Shown here: in pieces, positions 1-7,782 of the stretch | Layout: every line of letters begins with the position of its first letter | Position numbering within the stretch: position 1 is the stretch's first letter | Origin: an uncultured Lentisphaeria bacterium | GTDB taxonomy: Bacteria > Verrucomicrobiota > Lentisphaeria > Victivallales > Victivallaceae | Assembly: GCA_949298665.1 (NCBI GenBank) | Contig: CASFXO010000061.1 | Span: 1 to 17,502 of the forward strand | Length of the DNA: 17,502 bases | Reading direction: 5' to 3' | Translations under genes and position numbers: made by a program | Notes under the pieces: generated by a model | What the model saw: the letters and a program-made list of their open reading frames with translations, nothing else | Databases searched by the model: none | Told to the model about the DNA's origin: nothing

Positions 1-27
1 GGCGCACTCTGGCACACTTCGGGTGTG

Positions 28-615
28 TCAAATTGTCCCGGCAGTGTGACAACGGTAAATGAAAGCGGGCGGGAGATTGCGCCAGACCACCGGCGTGGTT
101 TCCACCTTGTCGAAAAGTTCGCAGAGCCGTTTCCGGAAACGGCGTCCGGCAGGGAGCATCATGCCCTGCAGATAGGCGAACGTGGTGAAACAGCCGCCGG
201 GACGCAGCGCGGTGAGAACATTTTCCAGAATCTCCTGCTGGAGCGCTTCCGGAAAAATCGCCCACGGCAGTCCGGAAACGATCACATCAACCCCTTCCAG
301 CCGTTCTTCCGCCAGAATGTCCGCAAGCCGGGCCGCGCTGTCGTTGCGGAGGCGCAGTTCGGGAAAATTGCGGCGCAGGTCCATGCAGAGCGTCTCATCC
401 AGCTCCACCGCGAGAAAGGTTGCTTCCGGACGGATCCGGCGAAGAATTTCCCGGGTGATGACGCCGGTGCCCGGACCGAGTTCGACGACGGCCGCCGCGT
501 CTTCCAGCCCGATGTCGCCGGTGATGGTGCGGCAGAGGACGGGAGAAGAGGGGCAGAGCGCCCCGATCTGCGCCGGGTTCCGGAGAAAACGCCGGAAAAG
601 GGAAGGTGTGCTCAT
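28..615 (-). CDS. PmtA-like SAM-dependent methyltransferase (COG3963/KsgA-related)
   Basis: A 195-aa class I methyltransferase. Residues 43-53 (VVELGPGTGVI) are the SAM-binding motif I, and VELDE at 70-74 is the acidic motif that binds the SAM ribose. SGLPW at 114-118 is the active-site motif IV; it resembles the SxLP motif of phospholipid N-methyltransferases rather than the NLPY of rRNA adenine dimethylases. The N-terminus (FLRNP..IGALCPSS) and the length also fit the PmtA/COG3963 group. A TTG lies one codon upstream, but the ATG is preferred because AAGGAG lies 7 nt ahead of it. That Shine-Dalgarno site sits inside the upstream transferase gene, whose TGA overlaps this ATG as TGATG, so translation is probably coupled. 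The likely substrate is a lipid head group (for example phosphatidylethanolamine), but that is inferred from family and context. An rRNA or protein substrate is possible. Confidence 0.85.
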   Translation of the reverse strand: MSTPSLFRRFLRNPAQIGALCPSSPVLCRTITGDIGLEDAAAVVELGPGTGVITREILRRIRPEATFLAVELDETLCMDLRRNFPELRLRNDSAARLADILAEERLEGVDVIVSGLPWAIFPEALQQEILENVLTALRPGGCFTTFAYLQGMMLPAGRRFRKRLCELFDKVETTPVVWRNLPPAFIYRCHTAGTI

Positions 616-2321
616 CAAAGGACTCCTTGTGCCGGTTGAGAATGTTTTCCGCGCGGTGCAAAATAATAAAGATCGACGCCTCCGGCATGGAATGTTTCCG
701 GAGCGGGTGCGTTTTCAGGAAGATAGGCCGACGCGCCTTTGCGCGCCAGATAGACCACCGCCGGGCGTTCCGGCGCCAGCAGCAGTGCCTGATATTCGGA
801 AAAGTCAAGGAAACGGTCCGCGGCCTCCGGGTAGGAGAGTCCGTAATCGAATTCCCCCATGGAAACCGCCAGCAGCAGGTCCGGCCGTTTCAGCGTCCAG
901 GCCGCCGCATGCACCATGCTGCGGTGGCAGATGAGGAGGGCATCGTCCGGAATGCGGGAACGCAGCTCCAGCAACGCGGCGGCGGGGCTTTTATCTTCCA
1001 TTGCGGACGGACGGATGATGAGATTGCCGACGAAAATCAGCGGTACCATGCCGATGAAGAAGGCGGCAAGCTGCCGCCGCCAGGAGTGTTTCCGCAAGAT
1101 CCAGAGGGCGATTCCCCAGCCCAGCACAATCACGATGGCCGCCACCAGAACAGGAGTATGCGGCATCCATGACGCCTCCTGCCATTGCGGCGCAATCCGG
1201 GGGAGTGCCGGACGTCCCGCCGCCGCCAGCACTCCGGCGAGAGCCAGCAGCAACCCCAGCACGGCCAGCGGGTAACGGAACAACCGGTATTCGCCGCCGA
1301 GCCGGAAATAGCGGGCGAGTCCGACTGCGCCGAGGATCGCCAGCGGCGTGAAACAAGGCAGAATGTAGGTGGCCAGTTTCCCGCTGGAGGCCGAGAAGAA
1401 CAGGAACGGGAAGACCAGATAGCAAAGAGAATAACGGACGAACGGCGCCCGAAGCAGTTGTTCCCGGTCCTTCCACAGCCCTTTGACGGCACAGGGGGCC
1501 AACAGGGCGGCGGGCAGGCCGCCGAGGATCAGAGGCGGCAGGAGAAACCACCAGGGCTCGGGATGCTGACCGGGGGCGTCTTTGTCCAGAAAGCGCTGGA
1601 TATGTTCCACTTCGATAAAATACCTCCAGAAATCCGGCTGTTCCCGGTGAATGGCCAGCGCCCACGGCAGAATCACCGCCACCGCGGCCAGCAGCGGCAG
1701 CCAGGGCAGAATGAGAAAATCCTTCCAGCGTTTTTCCCAGATCAGAAACGGGACGACGGTAATCGCGGGAACGGCGAAGGCGATGAAGCCTTTGGTCAGA
1801 AACGCCAGTCCGGCGAAAACGCCGCTCAACAGCAGCAGCACGATTTTGACCCGGTTGAACTTCGGCTCCAGGCAGGCCGGCAGAAAGCAGATCAGAGTGC
1901 CTGCAATGAAGCAGGTCGTCTGACTGTCCAGCACTGCGAAGGTTCCGATCCCGTACACCATCCCGCCGGCGAGATAGAGCAGCGCTCCCATGGCGGCGAT
2001 TTTGTCCTCGCCGGTGAAACGGCGCAGGAACAGGGCGATCAGCAGTGCGGTCAGTCCCGCCGCCAGCGCCGCCGGCAGACGCAGGGCAAAGGCGTTTTCC
2101 CCGAAGAGGGTGAACGATGCGGCGGTCAACTGATAGCCCAGGACCGGTTTTTCGAAATACCGCATGTGGAGCAGGGTCGGCGAGGTCCAGTTGCCGCTTT
2201 CGAGCATTTCCCGCGGAATTTCGGCATAACGGAATTCATCCGGCGTCACCATCGGGCGGAAGCCCAGCGGCGCCAGATAGGCGAATATGAAAAACAGCAA
2301 CGGGGCCCAGTAAAGTTTCAT
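615..2321 (-). CDS. ArnT/GT83-family undecaprenyl-phosphate-sugar transferase
   Basis: A 568-aa polytopic membrane glycosyltransferase of the PMT/ArnT superfamily. ArnT proteins move a sugar (Ara4N in enterobacteria) from undecaprenyl phosphate to lipid A on the periplasmic side of the inner membrane. The family signatures are all present: TPDEFRYAEIPREML at 26-40, holding the catalytic Asp-Glu; YFEKP at 55-59; LTKGF at 175-179; and a later SSGKLATYILPCFTPLA loop. Length is close to that of E. coli ArnT (about 550). There are about 12 hydrophobic segments, then a soluble C-terminal portion. Its ATG overlaps the stop of the upstream paralogue as ATGA, and its TGA overlaps the downstream methyltransferase start. 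The sugar and acceptor cannot be read from sequence, and no other arn pathway genes are in the window, so the Ara4N role is not claimed. The family assignment is strong. Confidence 0.92.
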   Translation of the reverse strand: MKLYWAPLLFFIFAYLAPLGFRPMVTPDEFRYAEIPREMLESGNWTSPTLLHMRYFEKPVLGYQLTAASFTLFGENAFALRLPAALAAGLTALLIALFLRRFTGEDKIAAMGALLYLAGGMVYGIGTFAVLDSQTTCFIAGTLICFLPACLEPKFNRVKIVLLLLSGVFAGLAFLTKGFIAFAVPAITVVPFLIWEKRWKDFLILPWLPLLAAVAVILPWALAIHREQPDFWRYFIEVEHIQRFLDKDAPGQHPEPWWFLLPPLILGGLPAALLAPCAVKGLWKDREQLLRAPFVRYSLCYLVFPFLFFSASSGKLATYILPCFTPLAILGAVGLARYFRLGGEYRLFRYPLAVLGLLLALAGVLAAAGRPALPRIAPQWQEASWMPHTPVLVAAIVIVLGWGIALWILRKHSWRRQLAAFFIGMVPLIFVGNLIIRPSAMEDKSPAAALLELRSRIPDDALLICHRSMVHAAAWTLKRPDLLLAVSMGEFDYGLSYPEAADRFLDFSEYQALLLAPERPAVVYLARKGASAYLPENAPAPETFHAGGVDLYYFAPRGKHSQPAQGVL

Positions 2322-3709
2322 CGATTTCCAAACTCCATGATGCTTAAATCAACAGGACGAAAATACATACGCTGCCGCGGCGGCGGCAGTTCCGGCGGCA
2401 CCGGTCCCGCCCGGCGGAGCAGTACCACCCGGCGCCCATCGCGGACAATGGCTGCGGCCAGTTCCGCGGCGGTGATTTCCGGGAGGCCCGGCACGACGGT
2501 CGCTCCGTCCGGACGGAGCACCCGGAAATCCCGTTCGCCCCGCAGCAGCCAGGCGGCGGGTCCCCAGCTCCGCTCGGCCACCAGCAGCGTGTCGTCCTGC
2601 AGCAGCGGTGCGACGTAGCGGCGCAACGGGGTTTCGCCATCCAGCGTAAGCCGGACCCGGGGAGGAATCAGCAGTTGTGAAGAGAGCAGTACAAAAGCCG
2701 CGCCGACGGCGAAGGCGTCGATTTTGATCCGGGGCGCGTTTTCCCGCATGGCAAACCACCACCAGCAGATCAGAACGATCAGGGCGATGGCGGCGATCAG
2801 ACCGGCACTGTCGTTGCCATACGGAATGCGATCCTGCGGCAGGCGACCGAATTTGCCCAGCAACTGCAATGCGAGCAACCCTGTCGCCGCGGTTCCGGCC
2901 ATGATGCTGTAGGTGCGCAGCAGCCGGTTGAAGCGGGCCCCGTCCGGTTCCCGCTCGAAATAATGTTCCAGACCGCATCCGGTGAAAAGCGCCAGAAACG
3001 GCGTCATCCCCGGCAGGGCCGCCGGTACGGAATCACCGTTGGCCAGCGTCAGAAACAGAGCCCCTGCGATACCGGCTCCCGCGCCCCACAACAGGGGATT
3101 ATGCCAGGGAGTGTGGCGCAGTCCGGACAGCACCAGCGGCAGCAGCAGCAACCAGGGCAGCAGGCCCAGCACCAGCAGCGGAGCCGGGTCCTGCTGTCCG
3201 AAAGTCCCCGGGCGCAGATACGGCGCCAGACGCAGCAGCAGCGACGCTCCGGCAAGCATGGCGATGAAGAATCCCAGCCGGATCAGCGGCGGCCGCTGCT
3301 GCAGCAATACGCCCGCCGCGCCGCAGACCAGCAGCGCCAGCGCCAGTATCGCCGGGGCCAGCGGCAGCGCCGCAGTCCCGGCAAAGAAAACCAGCGCGGT
3401 ACTGAAATAAACCGTCCCGACCGTTTTCATGATTCGCGGCATGGCCTGACGGGCCAGCACCATCAACATCGTTCCGGTCAGGAGCGTGGCGGCGAGCGGC
3501 ACGAGGTGCAACACCCACGGGGCGTTGCCGAGCAGCCCGGTCAGCCATCGGTTCAGAGAAGCGACCGGTTCCGGGATCGCGGCGGGATATCCCGCCGCGA
3601 CGGCGGCGACCAGCAACTCGTCCGGAGTCCAGAGGCCGCGCTGATTCAAGGCTCCCAGGTACAATACCGCCGGCAGCAGTACCGGAAAATACTTCCAGAA
3701 TTGTTTCAT
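2318..3709 (-). CDS. Degenerate ArnT-like integral membrane protein
   Basis: A 463-aa multi-spanning membrane protein. Aligned by eye with the neighbouring ArnT-type enzyme, it follows the same plan: TPDE near residues 28-31, a long run of hydrophobic helices, a loop at ANGDSVPAALPGMTPFLAL that lines up with the neighbour's SSGKLATYILPCFTPLAIL, and a C-terminal region with VAERSWGPAAWLLR against CHRSMVHAAAWTLKR. The RYAEIPREML and FEKP signatures and the LTKG lysine are absent. It therefore looks like a diverged paralogue, perhaps a non-catalytic partner, though this reading rests on eye alignment only. The chosen ATG overlaps the stop of a 22-codon leader ORF as ATGA. The frame is open upstream to 3856, but those codons have no good ribosome site and would run into the murA promoter. 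Its TGA overlaps the next ATG as ATGA. Confidence 0.8.
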   Translation of the reverse strand: MKQFWKYFPVLLPAVLYLGALNQRGLWTPDELLVAAVAAGYPAAIPEPVASLNRWLTGLLGNAPWVLHLVPLAATLLTGTMLMVLARQAMPRIMKTVGTVYFSTALVFFAGTAALPLAPAILALALLVCGAAGVLLQQRPPLIRLGFFIAMLAGASLLLRLAPYLRPGTFGQQDPAPLLVLGLLPWLLLLPLVLSGLRHTPWHNPLLWGAGAGIAGALFLTLANGDSVPAALPGMTPFLALFTGCGLEHYFEREPDGARFNRLLRTYSIMAGTAATGLLALQLLGKFGRLPQDRIPYGNDSAGLIAAIALIVLICWWWFAMRENAPRIKIDAFAVGAAFVLLSSQLLIPPRVRLTLDGETPLRRYVAPLLQDDTLLVAERSWGPAAWLLRGERDFRVLRPDGATVVPGLPEITAAELAAAIVRDGRRVVLLRRAGPVPPELPPPRQRMYFRPVDLSIMEFGNR

Positions 3710-3774
3710 GATTCCCGGTGTGATCCTTTCTTCGGGTGGCATCGGGATTCGTCCGTTACTGAAAAAAGTGCCAT
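3706..3774 (-). CDS. Short upstream (leader) ORF, 22 codons
   Basis: This ORF starts with an ATG placed 7 nt after a perfect AAGGAG (3782-3787, minus strand), the best ribosome site in the region. It begins MALFSVTDES and ends HRES. Its TGA overlaps the ATG of the ArnT-like membrane protein as ATGA, in a different frame. The peptide is hydrophilic with no recognisable domain. It could act as a translational-coupling leader that delivers ribosomes to a membrane-protein gene lacking a strong site of its own. The alternative is that a single-base sequencing error has split a longer N-terminus. Composition gives no attenuator signature such as repeated codons for one amino acid. Confidence 0.4.
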   Translation of the reverse strand: MALFSVTDESRCHPKKGSHRES

Positions 3775-3832
3775 ACAATATCTCCTTTTTTCGGATTTGG
3801 CAACCGTGCGGCTTGTATTTTTGTCGCGCAGG

Positions 3833-3838
3833 TATAAT
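3833..3838 (+). promoter_or_regulatory. Probable -10 element of the murA promoter
   Basis: A perfect TATAAT lies 54 nt upstream of the murA ATG, in the only non-coding stretch between divergent genes. A convincing -35 is missing: GGCTTG at 3810-3815 would give a 17-bp spacer but matches TTGACA poorly. The predicted transcription start is near 3845. Divergent transcription of the minus-strand operon must start in the same ~100 bp, so the two promoters may influence each other. Confidence 0.45.
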
Positions 3839-3891
3839 TTTCCACGGTGAAATCACGGAATGGCGAAACGGGAGTCCCGGAAAGAAGCGTT

Positions 3892-5169
3892 ATGAGAAGT
3901 TTGCGAATCGAAGGCGGTGCGCCGATCCTCGGCGAGGTGACGATCGGAGGCAACAAGAACGCGGCATTGCCGATGATCGCCGCCTGTCTGCTGACCCGGG
4001 AGGAGATGACGCTGCGCAATGTGCCGGACATTCTCGATGTTCGTTCGATGCTGGACATTGCCCGGGCGCTGGGGGCGGAGGCGGAATTTTCGAATCATGT
4101 GCTGCATATCCGCTGTCCGGAACTGCGTACGACACAGGTGCCGGAGGAGTTGTGTGCGCGCAACCGCACTTCGATTCTGTTTGCCGCGCCGCTGCTGGCG
4201 CGGGGCGGGGCGGCGACGCTGTATCCGCCGGGGGGGGATGTGATCGGACGGCGACGGCTGGATGGTCATTTCTACGGGTTGAAAAAACTCGGTGCCATGT
4301 TGAATTTCGGCCGGGTGTATCAGTTCCGGCTGCCGAAAGGGTTCCGGGGACGGGAGTTGTTTCTGGATGAGGCCAGCGTGACCGCTACCGAGCAGATCCT
4401 GCTGGCGGCGGTGACGGCGGAAGGAACCACGACGCTTTACAACGCCGCCTGCGAGCCGCATGTGGCCGATCTCGCCGATCTGCTGAACGCCATGGGCGGC
4501 AGAATCTCCGGGCACGGGAGCAATACCATTACCATCGAAGGCGTGAGCGAACTGCACGGCACGGATTATTCCGTGGTCGGCGATCACATCGAAGCGGGCA
4601 GCTTTCTGGCGCTCGGAGCGGCCTGCGGCGGAGAGCTGGTGGTGCGGGGAACGACGCCGCGCCATTACTGGATGATCCGGCGGGTTTTCGAGCGGATCGG
4701 CGTGCGGATGGAGCTGCGGCGCGACCACATCTTTCTGCCCGGCGGGCAGGAGCCGCAGGTGGAATCGGACTTCGGGGGGTATACGCCGGTGCTTTCGGAC
4801 GGGCCCTGGCCGCAGTTTCCGTCCGACATGATGAGCTGCACGATCGTGGCGGCGACTCAGTCGCGCGGGACCGTGCTGTTTTTCGAAAAGATGTTTGAGA
4901 GCCGGATTTATTTCGTGGACCGGCTGATCAGCATGGGGGCGAACGCCATCGTCTGCGACCCGCACCGGGTGCTGATTACCGGGAAAAGCCGGCTGCACGG
5001 GATGACGGTCTCCAGTCCGGACATCCGCGCCGGGATGGCGATGGTGATCGCCGCGCTGTGCGCCGGAGGCGTCAGTACGATCAACTCCGCCGACGTGATT
5101 TACCGCGGCTATGAGAATCTGGTCGGCAAACTGACCGCGATCGGCGCGAAGATCACGGAGCTGTCCTGA
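3892..5169 (+). CDS. murA: UDP-N-acetylglucosamine 1-carboxyvinyltransferase (MurA), Asp-type
   Basis: A 425-aa cytosolic enzyme that transfers enolpyruvate from PEP to UDP-GlcNAc, the first committed step of peptidoglycan synthesis. Family features include GGNKNAALP near residues 17-25 (the Lys-Asn substrate pair), FPSDM with the general-base Asp, FESR, IRAGMA and YRGYE near the C-terminus. At the PEP-loop position where E. coli has GGC (Cys115), this protein reads PPGGDVIGRRRLD, so the reactive Cys is Asp. Asp-type MurAs are known to be active and insensitive to fosfomycin. The ATG at 3892 gives the normal family length; a GTG at 3847 in frame would add 15 residues not typical of MurA. The ribosome site is weak (GGAAAG). 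An intrinsic terminator follows, so it is probably transcribed alone. A MurA-like paralogue with another role is less likely but possible. Confidence 0.93.
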   Translation: MRSLRIEGGAPILGEVTIGGNKNAALPMIAACLLTREEMTLRNVPDILDVRSMLDIARALGAEAEFSNHVLHIRCPELRTTQVPEELCARNRTSILFAAPLLARGGAATLYPPGGDVIGRRRLDGHFYGLKKLGAMLNFGRVYQFRLPKGFRGRELFLDEASVTATEQILLAAVTAEGTTTLYNAACEPHVADLADLLNAMGGRISGHGSNTITIEGVSELHGTDYSVVGDHIEAGSFLALGAACGGELVVRGTTPRHYWMIRRVFERIGVRMELRRDHIFLPGGQEPQVESDFGGYTPVLSDGPWPQFPSDMMSCTIVAATQSRGTVLFFEKMFESRIYFVDRLISMGANAIVCDPHRVLITGKSRLHGMTVSSPDIRAGMAMVIAALCAGGVSTINSADVIYRGYENLVGKLTAIGAKITELS

Positions 5170-5195
5170 GAATGCGCGGTCCGCGGCTGAAAATC

Positions 5196-5228
5196 GCCGT
5201 CGGAACAGTGGGACGGCCTTGTTTTTTT
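5196..5228 (+). terminator. Intrinsic terminator after murA
   Basis: GCCGTC (5196-5201) pairs with GACGGC (5212-5217) across a 10-nt loop, followed by CTTG and seven T residues (5222-5228). It starts 26 nt past the murA stop. The stem is short but fully paired and the T tract is good. It separates murA from the next plus-strand gene, whose own promoter should lie in 5229-5300. TTGAAT at 5235-5240 is a possible -35 there, but no convincing -10 accompanies it. Confidence 0.65.
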
Positions 5229-5304
5229 CAGTCCTTGAATTAGAGTATTTCCGCCGGATGTAGGGACAATCCGCAGTACAACAGCCTGAAGGAAGCATGA
5301 GAGG

Positions 5305-6525
5305 ATGAAACAGGAAATCAGAAACGCCGTGCTCGCGAACCTTGCGTGGTTCCGGCATTCCGGCGTCATGGATCCGGCGGACGGATCCTGGGGGGTGGGG
5401 GAACGGGTGGCCGTGACCGGCGGCAACAGCGCGATCGAAGAGATGCTGTCCAGTTTCCCGGCCTGGACCATGAAGGACGGCTGCTGCATCATCGAGCAGC
5501 GGCGGGCGGACTGCAATTTTCAGACGCTGCTGCTGTTTCTGCTGGCCTCCCGCAGCGTCGGCGGCGCGGCGGAACGGGCAACCGCCCGGCGCATTCTGGA
5601 ATATCTCTACTGCCGCAGCGGCTTGTTGTTCCACAAAGACGCCGGCGCGGTTCCCGCGGGGGCGTGGCAGTGGTCGCACATCAAGCAGACGCCGGTGGTT
5701 TACTTCGACGACGAGGCGTGGTGCGTGCTGATTCAGCTGGCGCTGACCCGTCTGGAACCGGACTGGGCGGAGGAATTTCACTGCCGCGAACGGGCGTTGC
5801 AGCTGGCGGGCGCGCTGTGCACGGCCATGCACCGCAGTTTCGGGCATCCTCATCCGGAATTTCCCGACCGCTGGAGCGATCCCGAAGCGGTCTGGCTGGG
5901 AGATCCGCGTCTGCCGCACTGGGGTTCGCTGGGGTGCATGGCACTGGCGGCGGCATACCGGGTGGAGCCCCGGGAGGAATGGCGGGAAGAGATCCGGCGC
6001 TACTGCCGCTTCGTCGACGAACAGCTGGACAACTGGAACGTCAGTGAACTTTGTTACGGCCTGATCGGTGCGGCGTTTGCCGCCGGATGTCTGGGGGATT
6101 CCGATTTCGCGAAATATGCGGCGCGGCTGGAGGCGGCGCTGCTGCGGCGGCAGGATCCGGCAACCGGAAATTTCCCCTCCGAACATGAGAGCGAGGCGCC
6201 GGTCGGACCGGACAAGGTCGATACGATTTACACCGTCAACTGGGCGCTGCTGGCGCTGGAATGCGCGGCGGCCATAACCGGGAACAAAGCGACCACCGCC
6301 GCCCGGGACCGGCTGCTGGCGCTGCTGCTGAAGATTCAGGACACGACTCCGGCGCCGCAGTTTGCGGGATGCTGGCGGGGGATGTACGATCTGGCCGCGG
6401 GCGGCTGGGGCGGCGGCGACCGGTATGAGGGGGGCGCGGGAAGCATTTACACGGGCTGGACCAATGCGCCGATTGCCGTCGGCCTTCTGCTGGCGGCGGA
6501 CGGGCGCAGTCTGCTGGATCTTTAA
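5305..6525 (+). CDS. Unrecognised protein, predicted (alpha/alpha)-helical toroid
   Basis: A 406-aa soluble protein without signal peptide or membrane segment. I do not recognise the family. It is made of paired helices separated by aromatic and glycine-rich loops, as in six-hairpin glycosidases, sugar epimerases and terpene-cyclase-like toroids. Potential active-site loops are WSHIK (123-127), YFDDEAW (133-139), RRQDPATGNFPSE (281-293) and the conserved-looking stretch from CWRG (356-359) through GGWGGGDRYEGG to IYTGWTNAP (381-389). Eleven nt before the ATG is an AAGGA ribosome site. It lies 28 nt upstream of an AGE-family epimerase, itself a toroid enzyme, which suggests a role in the same carbohydrate pathway, perhaps as a hydrolase, isomerase or lyase. 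No function is claimed. It is probably the first gene of an operon reaching 11495. Confidence 0.85.
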   Translation: MKQEIRNAVLANLAWFRHSGVMDPADGSWGVGERVAVTGGNSAIEEMLSSFPAWTMKDGCCIIEQRRADCNFQTLLLFLLASRSVGGAAERATARRILEYLYCRSGLLFHKDAGAVPAGAWQWSHIKQTPVVYFDDEAWCVLIQLALTRLEPDWAEEFHCRERALQLAGALCTAMHRSFGHPHPEFPDRWSDPEAVWLGDPRLPHWGSLGCMALAAAYRVEPREEWREEIRRYCRFVDEQLDNWNVSELCYGLIGAAFAAGCLGDSDFAKYAARLEAALLRRQDPATGNFPSEHESEAPVGPDKVDTIYTVNWALLALECAAAITGNKATTAARDRLLALLLKIQDTTPAPQFAGCWRGMYDLAAGGWGGGDRYEGGAGSIYTGWTNAPIAVGLLLAADGRSLLDL

Positions 6526-6553
6526 CCATCATAATCAGGGGAGCTTGAACGAT

Positions 6554-7759
6554 ATGAACTGGCAGCCGGTGATCGAACGGTATGAACGGGAATTGCTGGA
6601 ATCGGTGATTCCTTTCTGGGAAAAACATTGCGTGGACCGGGAATACGGCGGGTATTTCACCTGCCTGGACCGGGACGGCTCGGTGTATGATCCCAATAAG
6701 TATATGTGGATGCAGTGGCGGATCGTATATATGTTCGCGACTTTGTATCGGAGCGAATACGGCGCGGGCCGGGAAGACTGGCTGAAAATCGCCGCGGACG
6801 GATACGACTTTCTGACGAAACACGGTCGGCTGGCGGACGGGAGTTATTACTTTGAGCTGAATCGCCGCGGGGAGCCGGCGATGGGACCGTTCAGTATTTT
6901 CACCGACTGTTTTGCGGCGATGGGGGCGGCGGCGATGTATCAGGCGACCGGGGAGGAACGCTACCGGGCCGAGGCGGAATCCGCCATGGCCAGCTACATC
7001 CGGCGCATTCCGAATCCCAAGGGCGTTTACGAGAAGAACCTGCCGGGCAAGGAGCAGTATCTGTCGCACGGTTCCTACATGATTCTGGCCAACCTCGGCT
7101 GCGTTATGGCCGAATGCCTCGGCACCGACCGTTACGACGGGGAGTGCCGCCGCGCGATCGATACGGTGATGAACAAGTTCTTCCATCCGGAGCTGCGGGT
7201 GATTTTCGAAAACGTCCGGCCCGACGGGAGCTTCGACCTGGAAACGTGTGAAGGGCGTTTCGTCAATCCGGGCCACGGGCTGGAGTCGATGTGGTTCATG
7301 ATGAACTACGCCGAAGCGCACGGCGACCGGGAGCTGATCCGGCGCGCGGCGGATTATGTGGACGCGCTGTTCCAGTTCGTGACCGACCGGGAGTACGGCG
7401 GGATCTTTTATTTCATGGACGCGCTGGGCAAACCCCATCTGGAACTGCAGCACGACATGAAGCTGTGGTGGCCGCACAACGAGGCGACCATCGCCGCGCT
7501 GTACGCCTACCGGCTGACCGGGGAAGAGAAATTTCTGAAGTATTTCGAAGAGATCGACCGTTACAGTTTCGCGCATTTCCGCGATCCGGAATACGGCGAA
7601 TGGTTCGCCTACCTCAACCGGCGCGGTGAGCCGACGCATATGCTCAAGGGCGGCAAATGGAAGACCTTCTTCCATCTGCCCCGCTGTCTGCTGACCTCCG
7701 TGCGGCAGATGAAGAAGATGGCGGCGCAGCAGACGGCCGCAGGAACACATAAGGCCTGA
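6554..7759 (+). CDS. N-acylglucosamine 2-epimerase family (AGE) enzyme
   Basis: A 401-aa cytosolic (alpha/alpha)6-barrel enzyme of the AGE/renin-binding-protein family. Family members interconvert N-acetylglucosamine and N-acetylmannosamine by proton transfer at C2; relatives act on mannose, glucose or cellobiose. The catalytic residues known from cyanobacterial AGE (Arg57, His239, Glu308, His372) have clear counterparts: Arg56 in MQWRIVYM, His241 in NPGHGLESMW, Glu310 in WWPHNEA and His374 in FFHLPR. Length equals the family norm. The ATG follows GGGGAG by 10 nt. Gaps to the neighbours are 28 and 23 nt, so cotranscription is likely. The exact substrate is not determined by sequence alone. 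GlcNAc/ManNAc is the best guess because the GHGLESMW and FFHLPR motifs match true AGEs, but a hexose epimerase is possible. No sialate synthase gene is in view. Confidence 0.93.
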   Translation: MNWQPVIERYERELLESVIPFWEKHCVDREYGGYFTCLDRDGSVYDPNKYMWMQWRIVYMFATLYRSEYGAGREDWLKIAADGYDFLTKHGRLADGSYYFELNRRGEPAMGPFSIFTDCFAAMGAAAMYQATGEERYRAEAESAMASYIRRIPNPKGVYEKNLPGKEQYLSHGSYMILANLGCVMAECLGTDRYDGECRRAIDTVMNKFFHPELRVIFENVRPDGSFDLETCEGRFVNPGHGLESMWFMMNYAEAHGDRELIRRAADYVDALFQFVTDREYGGIFYFMDALGKPHLELQHDMKLWWPHNEATIAALYAYRLTGEEKFLKYFEEIDRYSFAHFRDPEYGEWFAYLNRRGEPTHMLKGGKWKTFFHLPRCLLTSVRQMKKMAAQQTAAGTHKA

Positions 7760-7782
7760 AACACCAAAGGAGTTCACGCAAC

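Noticed and set aside
11..29. Hairpin GGCACAC/GTGTGTC at the end of the methyltransferase gene
   Set aside because: A 7-bp stem overlaps the stop codon but no T run follows on the minus strand, so it cannot be called a terminator.
1185..2618. Plus-strand ORF of 477 codons
   Set aside because: It is antisense to the ArnT-type gene and its paralogue and is composed mostly of Gln/Arg/Gly, with no protein-like pattern.
3847..3891. GTG start extending MurA by 15 residues
   Set aside because: The extra residues are not typical of MurA, there is no ribosome site, and the GTG lies practically at the predicted transcription start.
3853..6186. Minus-strand ORF of 777 codons
   Set aside because: It lies antisense to murA and the toroid gene, crosses the murA terminator and promoter region, and has a Pro/Arg/His-rich shadow composition.
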